From Jiulongibacter sediminis (lineage in GTDB: Bacteria > Bacteroidota > Bacteroidia > Cytophagales > Spirosomataceae), in assembly GCF_001306455.1 (NCBI RefSeq), contig NZ_LGTQ01000006.1, positions 1,034,189 through 1,098,188 on the forward strand: 64,000 nt of DNA, written 5' to 3'. This document shows, piece by piece, positions 33,903 to 43,482 of this stretch (its first letter is position 1; each line of letters opens with the position of its first letter). The position numbers and the translations under genes were made by a program. The notes below the pieces were generated by a model. That model did not search any database and was not told the DNA's origin. It saw only the letters and a list, made by a program, of their open reading frames with translations.

Positions 33903-35072
33903 TTAATCAAAATAGCGGCCAATATTGTCGGCTATATTTTTCCTTAAATCCAGAATGTCAATTTCGCCCATTTGGGTGTATAGTTTTTCGCCGCTTGGAG
34001 AAATTAATACGGTGTATGGTAAAGCCCCCTGCCAGTCAGGGTCAATGGCCTCAATCATGTCATACTTATTAATGCCTTCTTCAAGAATGTAGTTCTTATT
34101 GCTTGCAAACTTCTTTTGAAGAAAAGAAAGGGTGTTGTCAAAATTATCTGCTTCATCGTTCGAGAGCGTGACAAACTCAAAATCACGGTTGCGATACATC
34201 TTGTCCGTTTGAGCCAAGCCTTCAAACTCCGCTACACATGGGCCGCACCAGGTGGCCCAGACATTCACAAGGCGATAGTTGTCACTGTCTTTATTCGCCA
34301 TAATACTCTTCAACTTGTCAAGATTTGCCTTTTCAAGACTCACATCTTCTTCAGCCCAGCCTTCCATTTCCGCAATTTTTGATTCGGCCTTCTCCATCCA
34401 TTTAATGGAACACCCAAATACCTTGGTTGAGGCTACCTCTGGTTTTTCACCTTTAAGCATGGCTTCCGTAGCATTTTTGAGGTCAAATTCTGTGGCTTTG
34501 CCAATATGTTCATCATTGTCTATTCTGCCCTGGTATTGCAGATTACGGTCTTTGTCAAAAAGAAAGATATGGGGAGTAGCTACCGGGCCGTATTTAGCGG
34601 CGGTTTGCTGCGTAGCACCGTCATATAAATAAGGGTAGCTATAACTTTTGTCTTTCACTCGTATTTTCATTTCCTCAAAACTATCATTGAGGTCAGTGTA
34701 TCCCAGTTCGTCAAACCTTACCGCCTTGTCAGCATTGGGTTGAATCGCTACCAACTTTACACCTTTGGGTTCGTATTCATTCACATAAGCCTGAACTCTG
34801 TCTTCATAGGCCTGTGCGGTAGGGCAGTGGTTACAGGTAAAAAGAATAGCCAGAATATCGGCATCGTCATAGTCTGCCAGTGTATGGTATTCGTCATCAA
34901 CACCCATTAACTTAAAGTCAGGAGCCGGGGAGCCCACCTCCAGAGTTTTGACTTCTTTGCTGTTAACTACTGGTACTTCAACAATTTCTTCGGTTGAGTT
35001 TTCATTTTCGCCGGAGCTGTTACAAGCTGCAAAAGCGAATGCTCCAAAAACGAATAAGGCCTTTTTCATCAT
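33903..35072 (-). CDS. lipoprotein with two thioredoxin-fold domains (AhpC/TSA-like plus TlpA-like)
   Basis: 389 residues. The lipobox ends at Cys17 (AFAACNSSGEN). Domain 1 (about 45-205) is redoxin-like, with GSPAPDFKLMGVDDEYHTLA and a CNHCPTA redox site after ILFT. Domain 2 (about 235-385) is TlpA/ResA-like, with VNVWATWCGPCVAEFEGL. Both keep a CxxC pair, and both have a cis-Pro-type loop (ATPHIFLF; ALPYTVLI). It is likely anchored in the periplasm and used in thiol-disulfide exchange or peroxide defence. One protein with two active CxxC thioredoxin folds could pass electrons between its own domains. It is monocistronic with a good terminator. Confidence 0.85.
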   Translation of the reverse strand: MMKKALFVFGAFAFAACNSSGENENSTEEIVEVPVVNSKEVKTLEVGSPAPDFKLMGVDDEYHTLADYDDADILAILFTCNHCPTAQAYEDRVQAYVNEYEPKGVKLVAIQPNADKAVRFDELGYTDLNDSFEEMKIRVKDKSYSYPYLYDGATQQTAAKYGPVATPHIFLFDKDRNLQYQGRIDNDEHIGKATEFDLKNATEAMLKGEKPEVASTKVFGCSIKWMEKAESKIAEMEGWAEEDVSLEKANLDKLKSIMANKDSDNYRLVNVWATWCGPCVAEFEGLAQTDKMYRNRDFEFVTLSNDEADNFDNTLSFLQKKFASNKNYILEEGINKYDMIEAIDPDWQGALPYTVLISPSGEKLYTQMGEIDILDLRKNIADNIGRYFD

Positions 35073-35214
35073 GGATTGATTTTGTTATTTGTTAAGGTTG
35101 AATTGTAAAATAAGGGAATAATAATGGCCGTTACAATCGATTTCACATTGGCCAATCTACCGATTCAAACTATTTGTCTATTTTTGAAAGCTCCCGTCTA
35201 AAGGGTCAAACTGA

Positions 35215-36108
35215 ATGCCGAAAATTAAGACAAAAAAGCCTGTTTCTCAGGAATTTATAGCATGGGCTATTCTTCTCTTTTTGAGTGTTATTTGGGGTTT
35301 ATCTTTTCTATTTATCAAAAAAATCGTTGTAGAGTTTACGCCTATTGAAGTAGGGGCTGCACGTGTATTTCTGGCCGGAGTTTTTTTATTGCCCTGGGCT
35401 TACAGAGGTTTGAAGAACATCCCAAGGGAAAAACTGACCTGGGTCGGTTTGTCAGGTTTACTGGGAAACTTTATTCCGGCGTTTGTGTATGCCAAAGTAG
35501 GTTCTCAATTAAACAGTTCTTTAGCGGGTACCTTAAACTCCACCACGCCTATTTTTGTGATGATTATTGGTGCACTGTTTTTTGCGGCCAGCATCAAGAG
35601 ATTTCAGGTGATCGGAATTTTGCTAGGTTTTGCTGGCAGTTTATTGCTGGTTCTCTCGGGTAATGACGGGAAACTGAATTTTGCTAATCCATATGCTATA
35701 CTGGCGATGGCCGGTACCATGATGTATGGTTTTAATGTCAATATCATCAGTAAATACCTGAAAAATGTCAAGCCGCTTTATCTGACTTCGGTAGCTTTTT
35801 TGATCGTTGGTCTTATGGCCTTTTGTGTACTCCCATTCACTGATTTCTTCTCAAAACTGATAGATCCGGCAAATAGAAAGCTTGTTGTTTATATGTTTTG
35901 TCTGGCAGGTATTAATACTTCTCTGGCTTTGGTGGTTTTCAATTATTTACTTCAAAAAACCACGCCGGTGTTTGCTTCTTCGGTAACTTACCTCATTCCA
36001 ATCGTGGCTGTTATTGCCGGTTTGTTCGATGGAGAATTGGTTTCTGTTTGGCATTATGCAGGAATGGGAATCACTTTAATCGGAGTTTATCTTATCAACA
36101 GGAAGTAA
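35215..36108 (+). CDS. EamA family (DMT superfamily) transporter
   Basis: 297 residues with ten predicted membrane helices in two EamA repeats. Repeat 1 begins AWAILLFLSVIWGLSFLFIK (about 19-38) with FTPIEVGAARVFLAGVFLLP; repeat 2 begins near ANPYAILAMAGTMMYGFNVN and ends with TLIGVYLINRK. DMT proteins of this size export or import small metabolites such as amino acids; the substrate is unknown. It is 54 bases upstream of pyrH and in the same direction, but pyrH has its own promoter. Confidence 0.9.
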   Translation: MPKIKTKKPVSQEFIAWAILLFLSVIWGLSFLFIKKIVVEFTPIEVGAARVFLAGVFLLPWAYRGLKNIPREKLTWVGLSGLLGNFIPAFVYAKVGSQLNSSLAGTLNSTTPIFVMIIGALFFAASIKRFQVIGILLGFAGSLLLVLSGNDGKLNFANPYAILAMAGTMMYGFNVNIISKYLKNVKPLYLTSVAFLIVGLMAFCVLPFTDFFSKLIDPANRKLVVYMFCLAGINTSLALVVFNYLLQKTTPVFASSVTYLIPIVAVIAGLFDGELVSVWHYAGMGITLIGVYLINRK

Positions 36109-36110
36109 GA

Positions 36111-36145
36111 TTGCGTTTGCAAAATCTGAGAAACAGCTATATTTG
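36111..36145 (+). promoter_or_regulatory. promoter of pyrH-frr
   Basis: TATATTTG (36138-36145) is an exact -7 box, with TTG (36111-36113) and TTTG (36116-36119) upstream at near-standard -33 spacing. It begins immediately after the EamA stop codon. This is one of the clearest promoters in the window. Confidence 0.65.
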
Positions 36146-36162
36146 CGGAAACCTGCTCATAC

Positions 36163-36876
36163 ATGTCAATCAAATACAAACGAATCCTTCTGAAACTTAG
36201 TGGTGAAGCCCTTAATGGCGGAGATAAAAGCCACGTAATTGACTCAGATATCCTGGTCAAATTTGCCAAAGAAATCAAAAAAGTTGTTGACGCCGGTGTA
36301 GAAATCGCCATTGTTATTGGTGGTGGAAACATCTATCGCGGAGCTACGGCAGATTCGGGGATTGACAGAACGCAAGGCGATTACATGGGAATGCTTGCGA
36401 CGGTCATTAACGGTATGGCTATTCAGTCAGTACTTGAGAATCATGATATTCAGACACGTCTGCTTTCTGCCATTAAAATGGAACAAATAGCAGAGCCGTT
36501 TATTCGCAGAAGGGCGATTCGTCACCTTGAAAAGGGGCGTGTGGTTATATTTGGTGCAGGTACGGGTAATCCATTTTTCTCAACGGACTCCGGTGGAGCA
36601 TTAAGAGCCAATGAAATAGAAGCCGATGTTCTTTTGAAAGGAACTAATGTGGATGGTGTTTACACCGCGGACCCTCGAAAGGACCCCAATGCTGTTAAAT
36701 ATGATGAAATTAGTTTTACAGATGCTATTAACAAGGGTCTCAAGGTGATGGATAAAACGGCCTTCACGCTTTGTCAGGAGAATAGCCTGCCCATTATTGT
36801 ATTTGATATGAACGGAGAGGGTAACCTGCTTAAAGTAGTGTCCGGCGAAAAGGTGGGAACTTTGGTCAAAGATTAA
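36163..36876 (+). CDS. pyrH: UMP kinase
   Basis: 237 residues, normal length. The bacterial amino-acid-kinase-type UMP kinase makes UDP from UMP and ATP. Seen: [12 protein letters not shown] (6-17, phosphate Lys), [10 protein letters not shown] (about 51-60), [16 protein letters not shown] (substrate/allosteric block), [20 protein letters not shown] and the [19 protein letters not shown] adenine-side loop. It is followed at 48 bases by frr, the conserved pyrH-frr pair that links nucleotide supply and translation. Confidence 0.97.
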   Translation: MSIKYKRILLKLSGEALNGGDKSHVIDSDILVKFAKEIKKVVDAGVEIAIVIGGGNIYRGATADSGIDRTQGDYMGMLATVINGMAIQSVLENHDIQTRLLSAIKMEQIAEPFIRRRAIRHLEKGRVVIFGAGTGNPFFSTDSGGALRANEIEADVLLKGTNVDGVYTADPRKDPNAVKYDEISFTDAINKGLKVMDKTAFTLCQENSLPIIVFDMNGEGNLLKVVSGEKVGTLVKD

Positions 36877-36924
36877 AGTTCTTATATTGAGCAAACTAAA
36901 CACAAGAATTAGAAAATCACAAAT

Positions 36925-37485
36925 ATGGAAGAAATAGATATGTTACTCGAAATGGCCGAAGACGGCATGGGTAAAGCCCTGCGTTACACGGCTTCTGAGT
37001 TGAGAAAAATACGTGCAGGAAAAGCCAGCCCTGCCATGCTTGATGGTATAGTGATTGAATATTATGGTGTGCCAACACCCTTGAATCAGGCATCTTCTAT
37101 TACTACTCCCGATGCCAGAACTATCTCTATCCGACCTTTTGAGAAAAGCCTTCTTCAGGAAATTGAGCGTGCTATCATTAACGCCAATCTGGGACTTGCA
37201 CCTACAAATGATGGAGAATTCATTCGTCTGAACCTGCCCCCAATGACTGAGGAAAGACGTATGCAATTGGCCAAGCAAGCCAAAGGGGAAATTGAAACCG
37301 CCCGTATCAACATCAGAAAGGTAAGGCAGGAAACCAATGATGAGCTTAAGAAACTAAAGAATGATGGAGTTTCTGAAGATGCCATCAAAATTGGTGAAGA
37401 GAGAGTTCAGAAATTGACAGATACGTTCGTTGACAAGGCTGAAAAAATGTACGAGGAGAAAGAAAAAGACATTATGAGTGTATAA
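36925..37485 (+). CDS. frr: ribosome recycling factor
   Basis: 186 residues. RRF splits post-termination ribosomes with EF-G. The family blocks are visible: LRKIRAGKASPAMLDGIVIE (26-45), YYGVPTPLNQASSITTPDAR, SIRPFEKSLLQEIERAI, NLPPMTEERRMQLAKQAK and ARINIRKVRQETNDELKKLK, in the normal order of a two-domain RRF. It is downstream of pyrH in one operon and closed by a terminator at 37515-37541. Confidence 0.97.
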   Translation: MEEIDMLLEMAEDGMGKALRYTASELRKIRAGKASPAMLDGIVIEYYGVPTPLNQASSITTPDARTISIRPFEKSLLQEIERAIINANLGLAPTNDGEFIRLNLPPMTEERRMQLAKQAKGEIETARINIRKVRQETNDELKKLKNDGVSEDAIKIGEERVQKLTDTFVDKAEKMYEEKEKDIMSV

Positions 37486-37514
37486 TGTTTGTATGCATCA
37501 AATAATGAATTTAG

Positions 37515-37541
37515 AAAAGGCCCTATTAAAAGGGCTTTTTT
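37515..37541 (+). terminator. terminator of pyrH-frr
   Basis: AAAAGGCCC (37515-37523) pairs with GGGCTTTT with one bulged G over a TATTAAAA loop, followed by six Ts ending at 37541. It lies 30 bases after the frr stop. Confidence 0.75.
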
Positions 37542-37615
37542 CATATAACCACGCTGGCTGGAATAAACCAAGTTAGTCTATTCTTTCGTTGATAGTTAGG
37601 ATTGATTTGAAAGAC

Positions 37616-39535
37616 ATGAAAAATATCTTCTTTATATTCCTTCTTTTGCTCACAAGTTTTTATGGACATTCTCAGCATTTGCTGAACGGCGGTATAAGCT
37701 GTGCCACAGGAAAACAAAGTCTGGGTTCAGAATTTCTGAGTAAAAAGAACTTTAGATTTCCCGGAGATGCCACAATTGACGCGGGGTATTACTTTCTTGA
37801 TTTAAAAATTGAACCTTCCTCTAAATGGCTGAAAGGTAGAGTAGAAAGTGCCTTTACTGTAGAAGCAGATCAAATCAGCAGTTTCTTTTTAGATCTCAGT
37901 AGTAGTTTGAGGGTTGACTCCGTATTTGTGAATGATAAGAAAGTAAGTTATTCCCATAGTTCTGGCAAAATCAATACCTCGCTGGATGAGCCGCTGTTGA
38001 AAGGTCAACAGTTTACAACTACCATTTATTATCAGGGTGTGCCACTTCAATCGCCTCAAAATTATACCATTGAATTTACAACTCATGGAGGTGGGCAGCC
38101 GGTCATCTGGACTTTGAGTGAGCCCTATGATACACCTTCCTGGTGGCCATGTATTGATAATCCGGCTAATAAGGCCGACTCCTGCGATGTTTGGATAACG
38201 CTTCCTACTTTATATACGGCAGTTTCACAGGGGATTCTTCAGGAAACGGTTAGTAATCAGGATGGTACGCAAACGGCTAAATGGAAACATCGTTACCCGA
38301 TTGCACATTACCTTATTTCAATAGCGGCCTCCAATTATCAGAAGTTGGAACGAAGCTTTGAGCACGCCGGAGGTACAATGCCGGTAGTGGATTATGTTTA
38401 TCCGGAATTGGTGGGTAATCCTGCCCTGGCACCCTTGCTGGACAGAACTGTAGATATGCTTGAAGTTTTTTCTGAAGCCTATGGTGAATACCCGTTTATC
38501 AATGAAAAGTATGGTCATGCCATGTTTGGTTTTGGTGGAGGTATGGAGCATCAAACCATCAGTAGTATGGGAACCTTTTCGTTTGGCCTCATTGCCCATG
38601 AGCTTGGGCATCAGTGGTTTGGTGATAAAGTGACGTGTAAAACCTGGCGGGATATCTGGATCAACGAAGGTTTTGCTGAGTTTTCAGATTTATATGCCCG
38701 GGAGCAGCTACAGGGTAACTCGGCTTATCTGGCTGAGGTGAGTAACCATATGGAAGGAGCCAAGCAAGTATCGGGTACAGTGGCGATTCAAAATACTGGC
38801 TCTGTCAATGAAATTTTTAATTACCCCAAAACGTATCAAAAAGGCTCTATAATAGTTCATATGCTTCGTGGGGTCATGGGAGACGACCTTTTTTTCGCAA
38901 CCTTGAAAGAATTTCAAAATACTGAATTTGCTTACGGAGCTGCTTCCATTGAAGATTTTCAGTTGGTGGCAGAGCGTGTTTATGGGGAATCACTGCAGTG
39001 GTTTTTTGACCAATGGCTTTTCGGGACCGGCTACCCGGTTTATACTTATGGCTGGGGGCAGGAAGGTGATCAGTTAATGCTTGAAATTAAACACTACGGC
39101 ACTGAAGAAACACAAACCTTCATTCAGCCGGTTGAAATAGAAATTCAATATGCCAATGGCTCTACAGAACGACAAAGAGTTTTTGTGGATCAAAACGAAC
39201 AACTCTTTGAGATCAACGGACTTCAGGGCGAAGTTTTGGCTGTCATTTTTGATCCTGAAAACTGGATCCTGAAAGATGTGACAGAAACTGAATTACAGCC
39301 GCTTTCTTCTTTTTCTAATAATATTAAGGCCTTTCCGAACCCAACTACAGATCTGATTTTTCTGAAAGGTATAGAGTCGCTGGAATCACCTTTGGTTTAT
39401 GACCAAAGAGGTCGAAAACAGTCCGTTGCTTTTGATAGAGAGGTACTAAATGTAAAATACCTCCCCGCAGGAAGGTATTTTATTCATATCAATGCTGAAG
39501 GTAAAAGCCTCGTGAAGTCTTTTATTAAGCTTTAA
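37616..39535 (+). CDS. M1 family metallopeptidase with T9SS sorting tail
   Basis: 639 residues starting at ATG 37616; an upstream TTG (37589) would put nine extra residues before the signal peptide and is rejected. The signal ends near GHSQ. The catalytic marks are GGGMEHQTIS (307-316, the exopeptidase loop in its GGMEH form) and HELGHQWFGDKVTCKTW (His328, Glu329, His332) with the third zinc ligand Glu351 (WINEGFAEF). The last 75 residues have the type A sorting layout: AFPNPTTDLIFLKG, VYDQRGRKQ, LPAGRYFIHI and a basic-hydrophobic end (VKSFIKL). So it is secreted through T9SS and probably held on the surface, where it releases N-terminal residues from peptides. Confidence 0.92.
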   Translation: MKNIFFIFLLLLTSFYGHSQHLLNGGISCATGKQSLGSEFLSKKNFRFPGDATIDAGYYFLDLKIEPSSKWLKGRVESAFTVEADQISSFFLDLSSSLRVDSVFVNDKKVSYSHSSGKINTSLDEPLLKGQQFTTTIYYQGVPLQSPQNYTIEFTTHGGGQPVIWTLSEPYDTPSWWPCIDNPANKADSCDVWITLPTLYTAVSQGILQETVSNQDGTQTAKWKHRYPIAHYLISIAASNYQKLERSFEHAGGTMPVVDYVYPELVGNPALAPLLDRTVDMLEVFSEAYGEYPFINEKYGHAMFGFGGGMEHQTISSMGTFSFGLIAHELGHQWFGDKVTCKTWRDIWINEGFAEFSDLYAREQLQGNSAYLAEVSNHMEGAKQVSGTVAIQNTGSVNEIFNYPKTYQKGSIIVHMLRGVMGDDLFFATLKEFQNTEFAYGAASIEDFQLVAERVYGESLQWFFDQWLFGTGYPVYTYGWGQEGDQLMLEIKHYGTEETQTFIQPVEIEIQYANGSTERQRVFVDQNEQLFEINGLQGEVLAVIFDPENWILKDVTETELQPLSSFSNNIKAFPNPTTDLIFLKGIESLESPLVYDQRGRKQSVAFDREVLNVKYLPAGRYFIHINAEGKSLVKSFIKL

Positions 39536-40008
39536 ACAGGCTCGGTAGTAACTGTTGAGTCGATTCTTTGAGGAACTACCTCTTCTTGAGGGCTTTCTGG
39601 TGAAGGTACTCTTTCAGGATAAGACTGGTATTGCGGTTCTCTTGGCTGCGGAAGAAAAATGACATCCACCACAAAGTACTTGGTGTCACCATTCCATGGG
39701 AATTTTACAAATTTCTCCTGATACATAATTGTTACTCTTTCGCCAGTACTTAAGGCTTTGCGAAGCTTAGTCACCACCGAATCCTCTTTGGCCGAAAAAT
39801 CCCAGTAGCGTGGCTGTAATGTGCCGGTTTCTCCTGAGTACCCGCCTTCGTTTAAAACACCTTCATAAGTTTTGAAAATGTAACCTCTTTCACTCAGTTT
39901 TGAGAGTGTACCGGCTCGTTCCCCTGAACTAAAATAACCGGTGCTGATATAGTAAAATGCTCCTATTAACAGCAGGAGAAGCAAGAAAAGGAAAATTCTG
40001 AATTTCAT
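39532..40008 (-). CDS. short membrane-anchored protein of a Bacteroidota-specific family
   Basis: 158 residues. One N-terminal membrane helix (about 5-25), then SGERAGTLSKLSERGYIFKT and YEGVLNEGG, then GERVTIMYQEKFVKFPWNGD, and a Pro/Glu/Ser-rich tail of about 35 residues. The ERAG-x-x-x-KLSxRG-x-x-FKT-x-EG pattern belongs to a small family that, as I recall, some databases label 6-phosphogluconate dehydrogenase. Nothing in this sequence supports that: there is no nucleotide-binding fold and it is far too short. Function unknown. Its stop shares four bases with the stop of the convergent M1 peptidase. Confidence 0.7.
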   Translation of the reverse strand: MKFRIFLFLLLLLLIGAFYYISTGYFSSGERAGTLSKLSERGYIFKTYEGVLNEGGYSGETGTLQPRYWDFSAKEDSVVTKLRKALSTGERVTIMYQEKFVKFPWNGDTKYFVVDVIFLPQPREPQYQSYPERVPSPESPQEEVVPQRIDSTVTTEPV

Positions 40009-40057
40009 GAGTTGAGGTTTATTTTATTGTCTTGCAAAACAAAACATTTTTTCTCAA

Positions 40058-41299
40058 TTATTTTGCTCTGATGGCAATAACAGGGTTCAGTGAAGCCGCC
40101 TGTGATGCCGGAATTATACCAGACAGAATGCCAATAAAACTGGCAATCAACAGCCCGATAACCATATTACCCGTGGTCAGGATGAGATCAAGAGATCCGA
40201 GATTAATGAAACTGATGAGGTAAACCAAAAGCAAACCGACCAAACCACCGATAATACACAGAAATACGGATTCAAAGAGGAATTGGAACAAAACGAAGTA
40301 GTTTTTGGCTCCAAGCGACTTCTGAATACCGATGATGTTAGTTCGTTCTTTTACCGATACAAACATGATATTGGCGATTCCAAACCCACCTATAAGAAGG
40401 GCAAAAGCTCCTATGATATAACCACCAACTCTCAGCGAATCGAAAACAGTACTCATGGCACTGGCGGCAGCATCTGGTCTGTTAAGGGCAAAATTGTCCT
40501 CTTCTGATGGTCTTAGTCCGCGTGTGGTACGCATGAGGCCGGTAATTTCACTTTCAAGCATAACCATATTTTCATCGTCTTCACGGGCTTGCAGGGCAAT
40601 CATACCAAAGAGGTTACCCGAAGAGAACATACGCTTATGACGTAAAAACGGTATATAGATTTTCTGATCAGGGTTGCCGCCCACATCTACGAGTTGTTTC
40701 CCTTTTACTTCCTGAATGCCAATAACGGTAAATCTTTGGCCTTTGATTTTGATGTTTTTCCCGATACCATCCTCGTCACCGAAGAGTGTTTGAGCAACTT
40801 CGCCACCAAGTACGGCCACATTTCTGCCGCCATCTACTTCGGCTTGAGTAAAGTAACGACCCTCAATTACAGGTACTTCGGTGATGATGTTAAAGTCATA
40901 GGTAATTCCATGAATAAGGGCATCAAAACTGCTGTTCAGGTATTTGGCATTGGCAACAGAGTAGTCCATAATGGTAATAGCCTCGGCATTTCTAACCCTA
41001 CTTTTGAGGTACTCATATTCGGAGTGCTTAGGCCGTGGGCGTTGAAAGTACTTCCACCAGGGGTAGTCTCCATCAGTAAAAAGCCATGGGAATTTGTCAA
41101 CATAAATGGTACGTTCTCCAATGCTGCTGAGAGCATTTTTCACGTTTGCCTCCAAAGAATCAACCATGGTCAAAACTCCAATTATGGAGAAGATACCAAC
41201 AGTAACACCTAAAAGTGAGAGGAGGGTTCTGAGGACATTAGAGCGTAAAGCCTGCCAGGCGAAACGAAAACTCTCAAGAACCATTCGAAGAAACTTCAT
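40058..41299 (-). CDS. ABC transporter permease, FtsX/MacB type
   Basis: 413 residues. The MacB-like layout is one N-terminal helix (LRTLLSLLGVTVGIFSIIGV, 23-42), a periplasmic MacB_PCD domain of about 230 residues, and three C-terminal helices with the FtsX block (FGIANIMFVSVKERTNIIGI, KSLGAKNYFVLFQFLFE, GIIPASQAASLNPVIAIR). It should pair with a cytoplasmic ATPase and a membrane-fusion protein to move a substrate or lipoprotein-type cargo out of the periplasm. Neither partner is adjacent here, so it relies on distant genes. The regulator and substrate are unknown. Confidence 0.92.
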   Translation of the reverse strand: MKFLRMVLESFRFAWQALRSNVLRTLLSLLGVTVGIFSIIGVLTMVDSLEANVKNALSSIGERTIYVDKFPWLFTDGDYPWWKYFQRPRPKHSEYEYLKSRVRNAEAITIMDYSVANAKYLNSSFDALIHGITYDFNIITEVPVIEGRYFTQAEVDGGRNVAVLGGEVAQTLFGDEDGIGKNIKIKGQRFTVIGIQEVKGKQLVDVGGNPDQKIYIPFLRHKRMFSSGNLFGMIALQAREDDENMVMLESEITGLMRTTRGLRPSEEDNFALNRPDAAASAMSTVFDSLRVGGYIIGAFALLIGGFGIANIMFVSVKERTNIIGIQKSLGAKNYFVLFQFLFESVFLCIIGGLVGLLLVYLISFINLGSLDLILTTGNMVIGLLIASFIGILSGIIPASQAASLNPVIAIRAK

Positions 41300-41605
41300 G
41301 CTAGCATCGGGTTTATTGTTAAGGTAAAGGAAGAAAATTTACGGTCAAATCACAATGGCTTTGTTAAGGGCGAGTTCTTTTACTTTTGAGTGGTTCATTT
41401 GAATGATTATTGGGCTTTCAAAGTCAAGTCTGCTAGATAATTAATACGATGTATTATTCTCTTTTTGAATGATTTTGGGGAAAAGTGTAACCGAATCAAT
41501 TTTCTTATGACAGAGTCAGTTGTATCTGATAATAATTGAATAATATGTATTCAGAATGTTTTGACATTTTATTACAGTAATTCAGTATTATCAATAGCCT
41601 CTTCT
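41300..41605. other. intergenic region between divergent permease and ggt
   Basis: AT-rich, about 300 bases, with the two flanking genes reading outward. I see no gene, no exact TAnnTTTG element and no strong hairpin. Both promoters presumably lie here. Confidence 0.4.
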
Positions 41606-43372
41606 ATGAAAATAGCTCGCTTTCTTTTGTTGCTCGTGTTTTTTGCCTCCTGTAAAACACAAAAGCCCGTTTCCGAAATTAAACGCGGTGATGGCCTTTT
41701 TGAATTGTTCGTTGAAGATGAAAATCAAAACGCTTTTGTCAGCGACAAAAAAGGTGTCTTTAACTCCTCAGGAATGGTAGCTTCCGCTCATTTTAAGGCC
41801 TCAGAGGTGGGTACTCAAATTCTGAAAAAAGGAGGCAATGCCGCCGATGCCGCTGTGGCTACGTTCTTTGCTTTAGCGGTTGTTCATCCTTTTGCGGGTA
41901 ATCTCGGTGGCGGAGGTTTTGCTGTTGTTAGAGATGCTGATGGGAATTCGCACAGTCTTGATTTCAGAGAGAAGGCACCTTTGAAAGCCCATCGAGATAT
42001 GTATCTCGATGAAAATGGGGATGTGATCAAAGGAAAAAGTACTCTGGGCCATTTAGCTAGCGGCGTACCGGGGGCTGTTGATGGAATGGTGTCTCTGCAT
42101 GAAAAATTGGGCTCAAAATCATGGAGTAGTTTATTGCAGCCTGCGATCGATCTGGCTGAGAAAGGTGTTGAACTCACCGCCGGGCAGGCACGTGGTCTCA
42201 ATCGTTATAAAGAAACTTTCAGGGAGGTAAACGGTCAGGAAACTCCATACTACGTCAAAGCAGATGGTTCTGATTTTGAGGAAGGTGAGGTTTTTGTTCA
42301 GTCAGACCTGGCCGAGGCTTTGAAGCGAATTCAAAAAGAAGGTGCCGACGGTTTTTACAAAGGCATAACTGCGGATTTGCTGGTTAAAGAAATGGAAAAA
42401 GGTGGTGGAATCATCAGTCATCAGGATCTGGAGGAATATGAGGCTGTTTGGCGTGAACCCATCGTAAGAGATTATAAAAATTTCAATATCATCTCAATGC
42501 CACCACCATCCAGCGGAGGTGTGGCTTTGATCCAGCTTCTTCGGCTAACTGAGCCTTACCCTTTAAAAGAGTGGGGTTTTAATTCAGGTAAAACGGCTCA
42601 GGTGATGATTGAGGCTGAACGTAGGGTTTATGCCGATCGGGCAAAATGGCTGGGGGATGAAGACTTTGTTAAGGTTCCGGTGAAAGAAATAATGAGCAGG
42701 CCTTATTTAGAGGAGCGTTGGGCCAGTTTCAATGAAGCAAAAGCAACACCAAGTTCTGAAATCGAAGGAGGTAAAGTGCCGTACTATGAATCTGACCAAA
42801 CCACCCATTTTAGTATTGTGGACAAGAACAGAATGGCGGTTTCTATTACCACAACACTTAATGGAGCATATGGAAGTAAAGTTGTAGTTGATGGCGGTGG
42901 CTTCTTCATGAATAATGAAATGGACGATTTTAGTGTAAAAGCGGGTGTGCCTAATATGTTTGGGTTGGTCGGGAATAAGGCCAATGAAATTCAACCGGGA
43001 AAACGCATGCTTTCCTCCATGACTCCTACAATTGTAGAGAAAGATGATCAGCTGTTTTTAGTGGCAGGAACCCCGGGCGGAAGCACAATTATTACATCGG
43101 TTTACCAGACGCTACTTAATGTGATGGAACATGGGATGAGTATGCAGCAAGCGGTTAATGCACGTAAATTTCACCATCAGTGGTTGCCGGATAAAACCTA
43201 CACTGAAGAGGAAACCTTTGACATGGAAGCTTTGCAATATCTGCTCAATACAGGTTATCAGGTTGAAATAGGGAGAAGTCTCGGCCGAATGGACTGTATT
43301 ATGGTTCACCCGAATGGTTTACTTGAAGGTGCGTCAGATCCACGAAGCGAAAATACGAGCGTTGGGTATTGA
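41606..43372 (+). CDS. ggt: gamma-glutamyltransferase, lipoprotein
   Basis: 588 residues starting at ATG 41606, which gives a lipoprotein signal with lipobox FFASCKTQ; a start 45 bases upstream (41561) would bury it. GGT is made as one chain and self-cleaves before a Thr. Here ESDQTTHFSIVD places that Thr at 399. Supporting blocks are KGGNAADAAVATFFALAVVHPFAGNLGGGGF (split here by domain: Gly-rich loop near 75-105), SMPPPSSGGVALIQLL and GKRMLSSMTPTIV. It hydrolyses or transfers the glutamyl group of glutathione and gamma-glutamyl peptides, here at the periplasmic or outer face. It stands alone. Confidence 0.95.
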   Translation: MKIARFLLLLVFFASCKTQKPVSEIKRGDGLFELFVEDENQNAFVSDKKGVFNSSGMVASAHFKASEVGTQILKKGGNAADAAVATFFALAVVHPFAGNLGGGGFAVVRDADGNSHSLDFREKAPLKAHRDMYLDENGDVIKGKSTLGHLASGVPGAVDGMVSLHEKLGSKSWSSLLQPAIDLAEKGVELTAGQARGLNRYKETFREVNGQETPYYVKADGSDFEEGEVFVQSDLAEALKRIQKEGADGFYKGITADLLVKEMEKGGGIISHQDLEEYEAVWREPIVRDYKNFNIISMPPPSSGGVALIQLLRLTEPYPLKEWGFNSGKTAQVMIEAERRVYADRAKWLGDEDFVKVPVKEIMSRPYLEERWASFNEAKATPSSEIEGGKVPYYESDQTTHFSIVDKNRMAVSITTTLNGAYGSKVVVDGGGFFMNNEMDDFSVKAGVPNMFGLVGNKANEIQPGKRMLSSMTPTIVEKDDQLFLVAGTPGGSTIITSVYQTLLNVMEHGMSMQQAVNARKFHHQWLPDKTYTEEETFDMEALQYLLNTGYQVEIGRSLGRMDCIMVHPNGLLEGASDPRSENTSVGY

Positions 43373-43482
43373 TGATTTTAGCGTAATAGTTTGAAAATCA
43401 ACCAGAATTAAGATCAATATTTTGCTTTGGAATTCTTATTTTCGGAGGATTAAAATGTTGAATATCAACTTGATTTTGGTTC

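Noticed and set aside
39532..40008. Assignment of the short membrane protein as 6-phosphogluconate dehydrogenase
   Set aside because: It is too short, membrane-anchored and without a nucleotide-binding fold; the label known from some databases is not supported.
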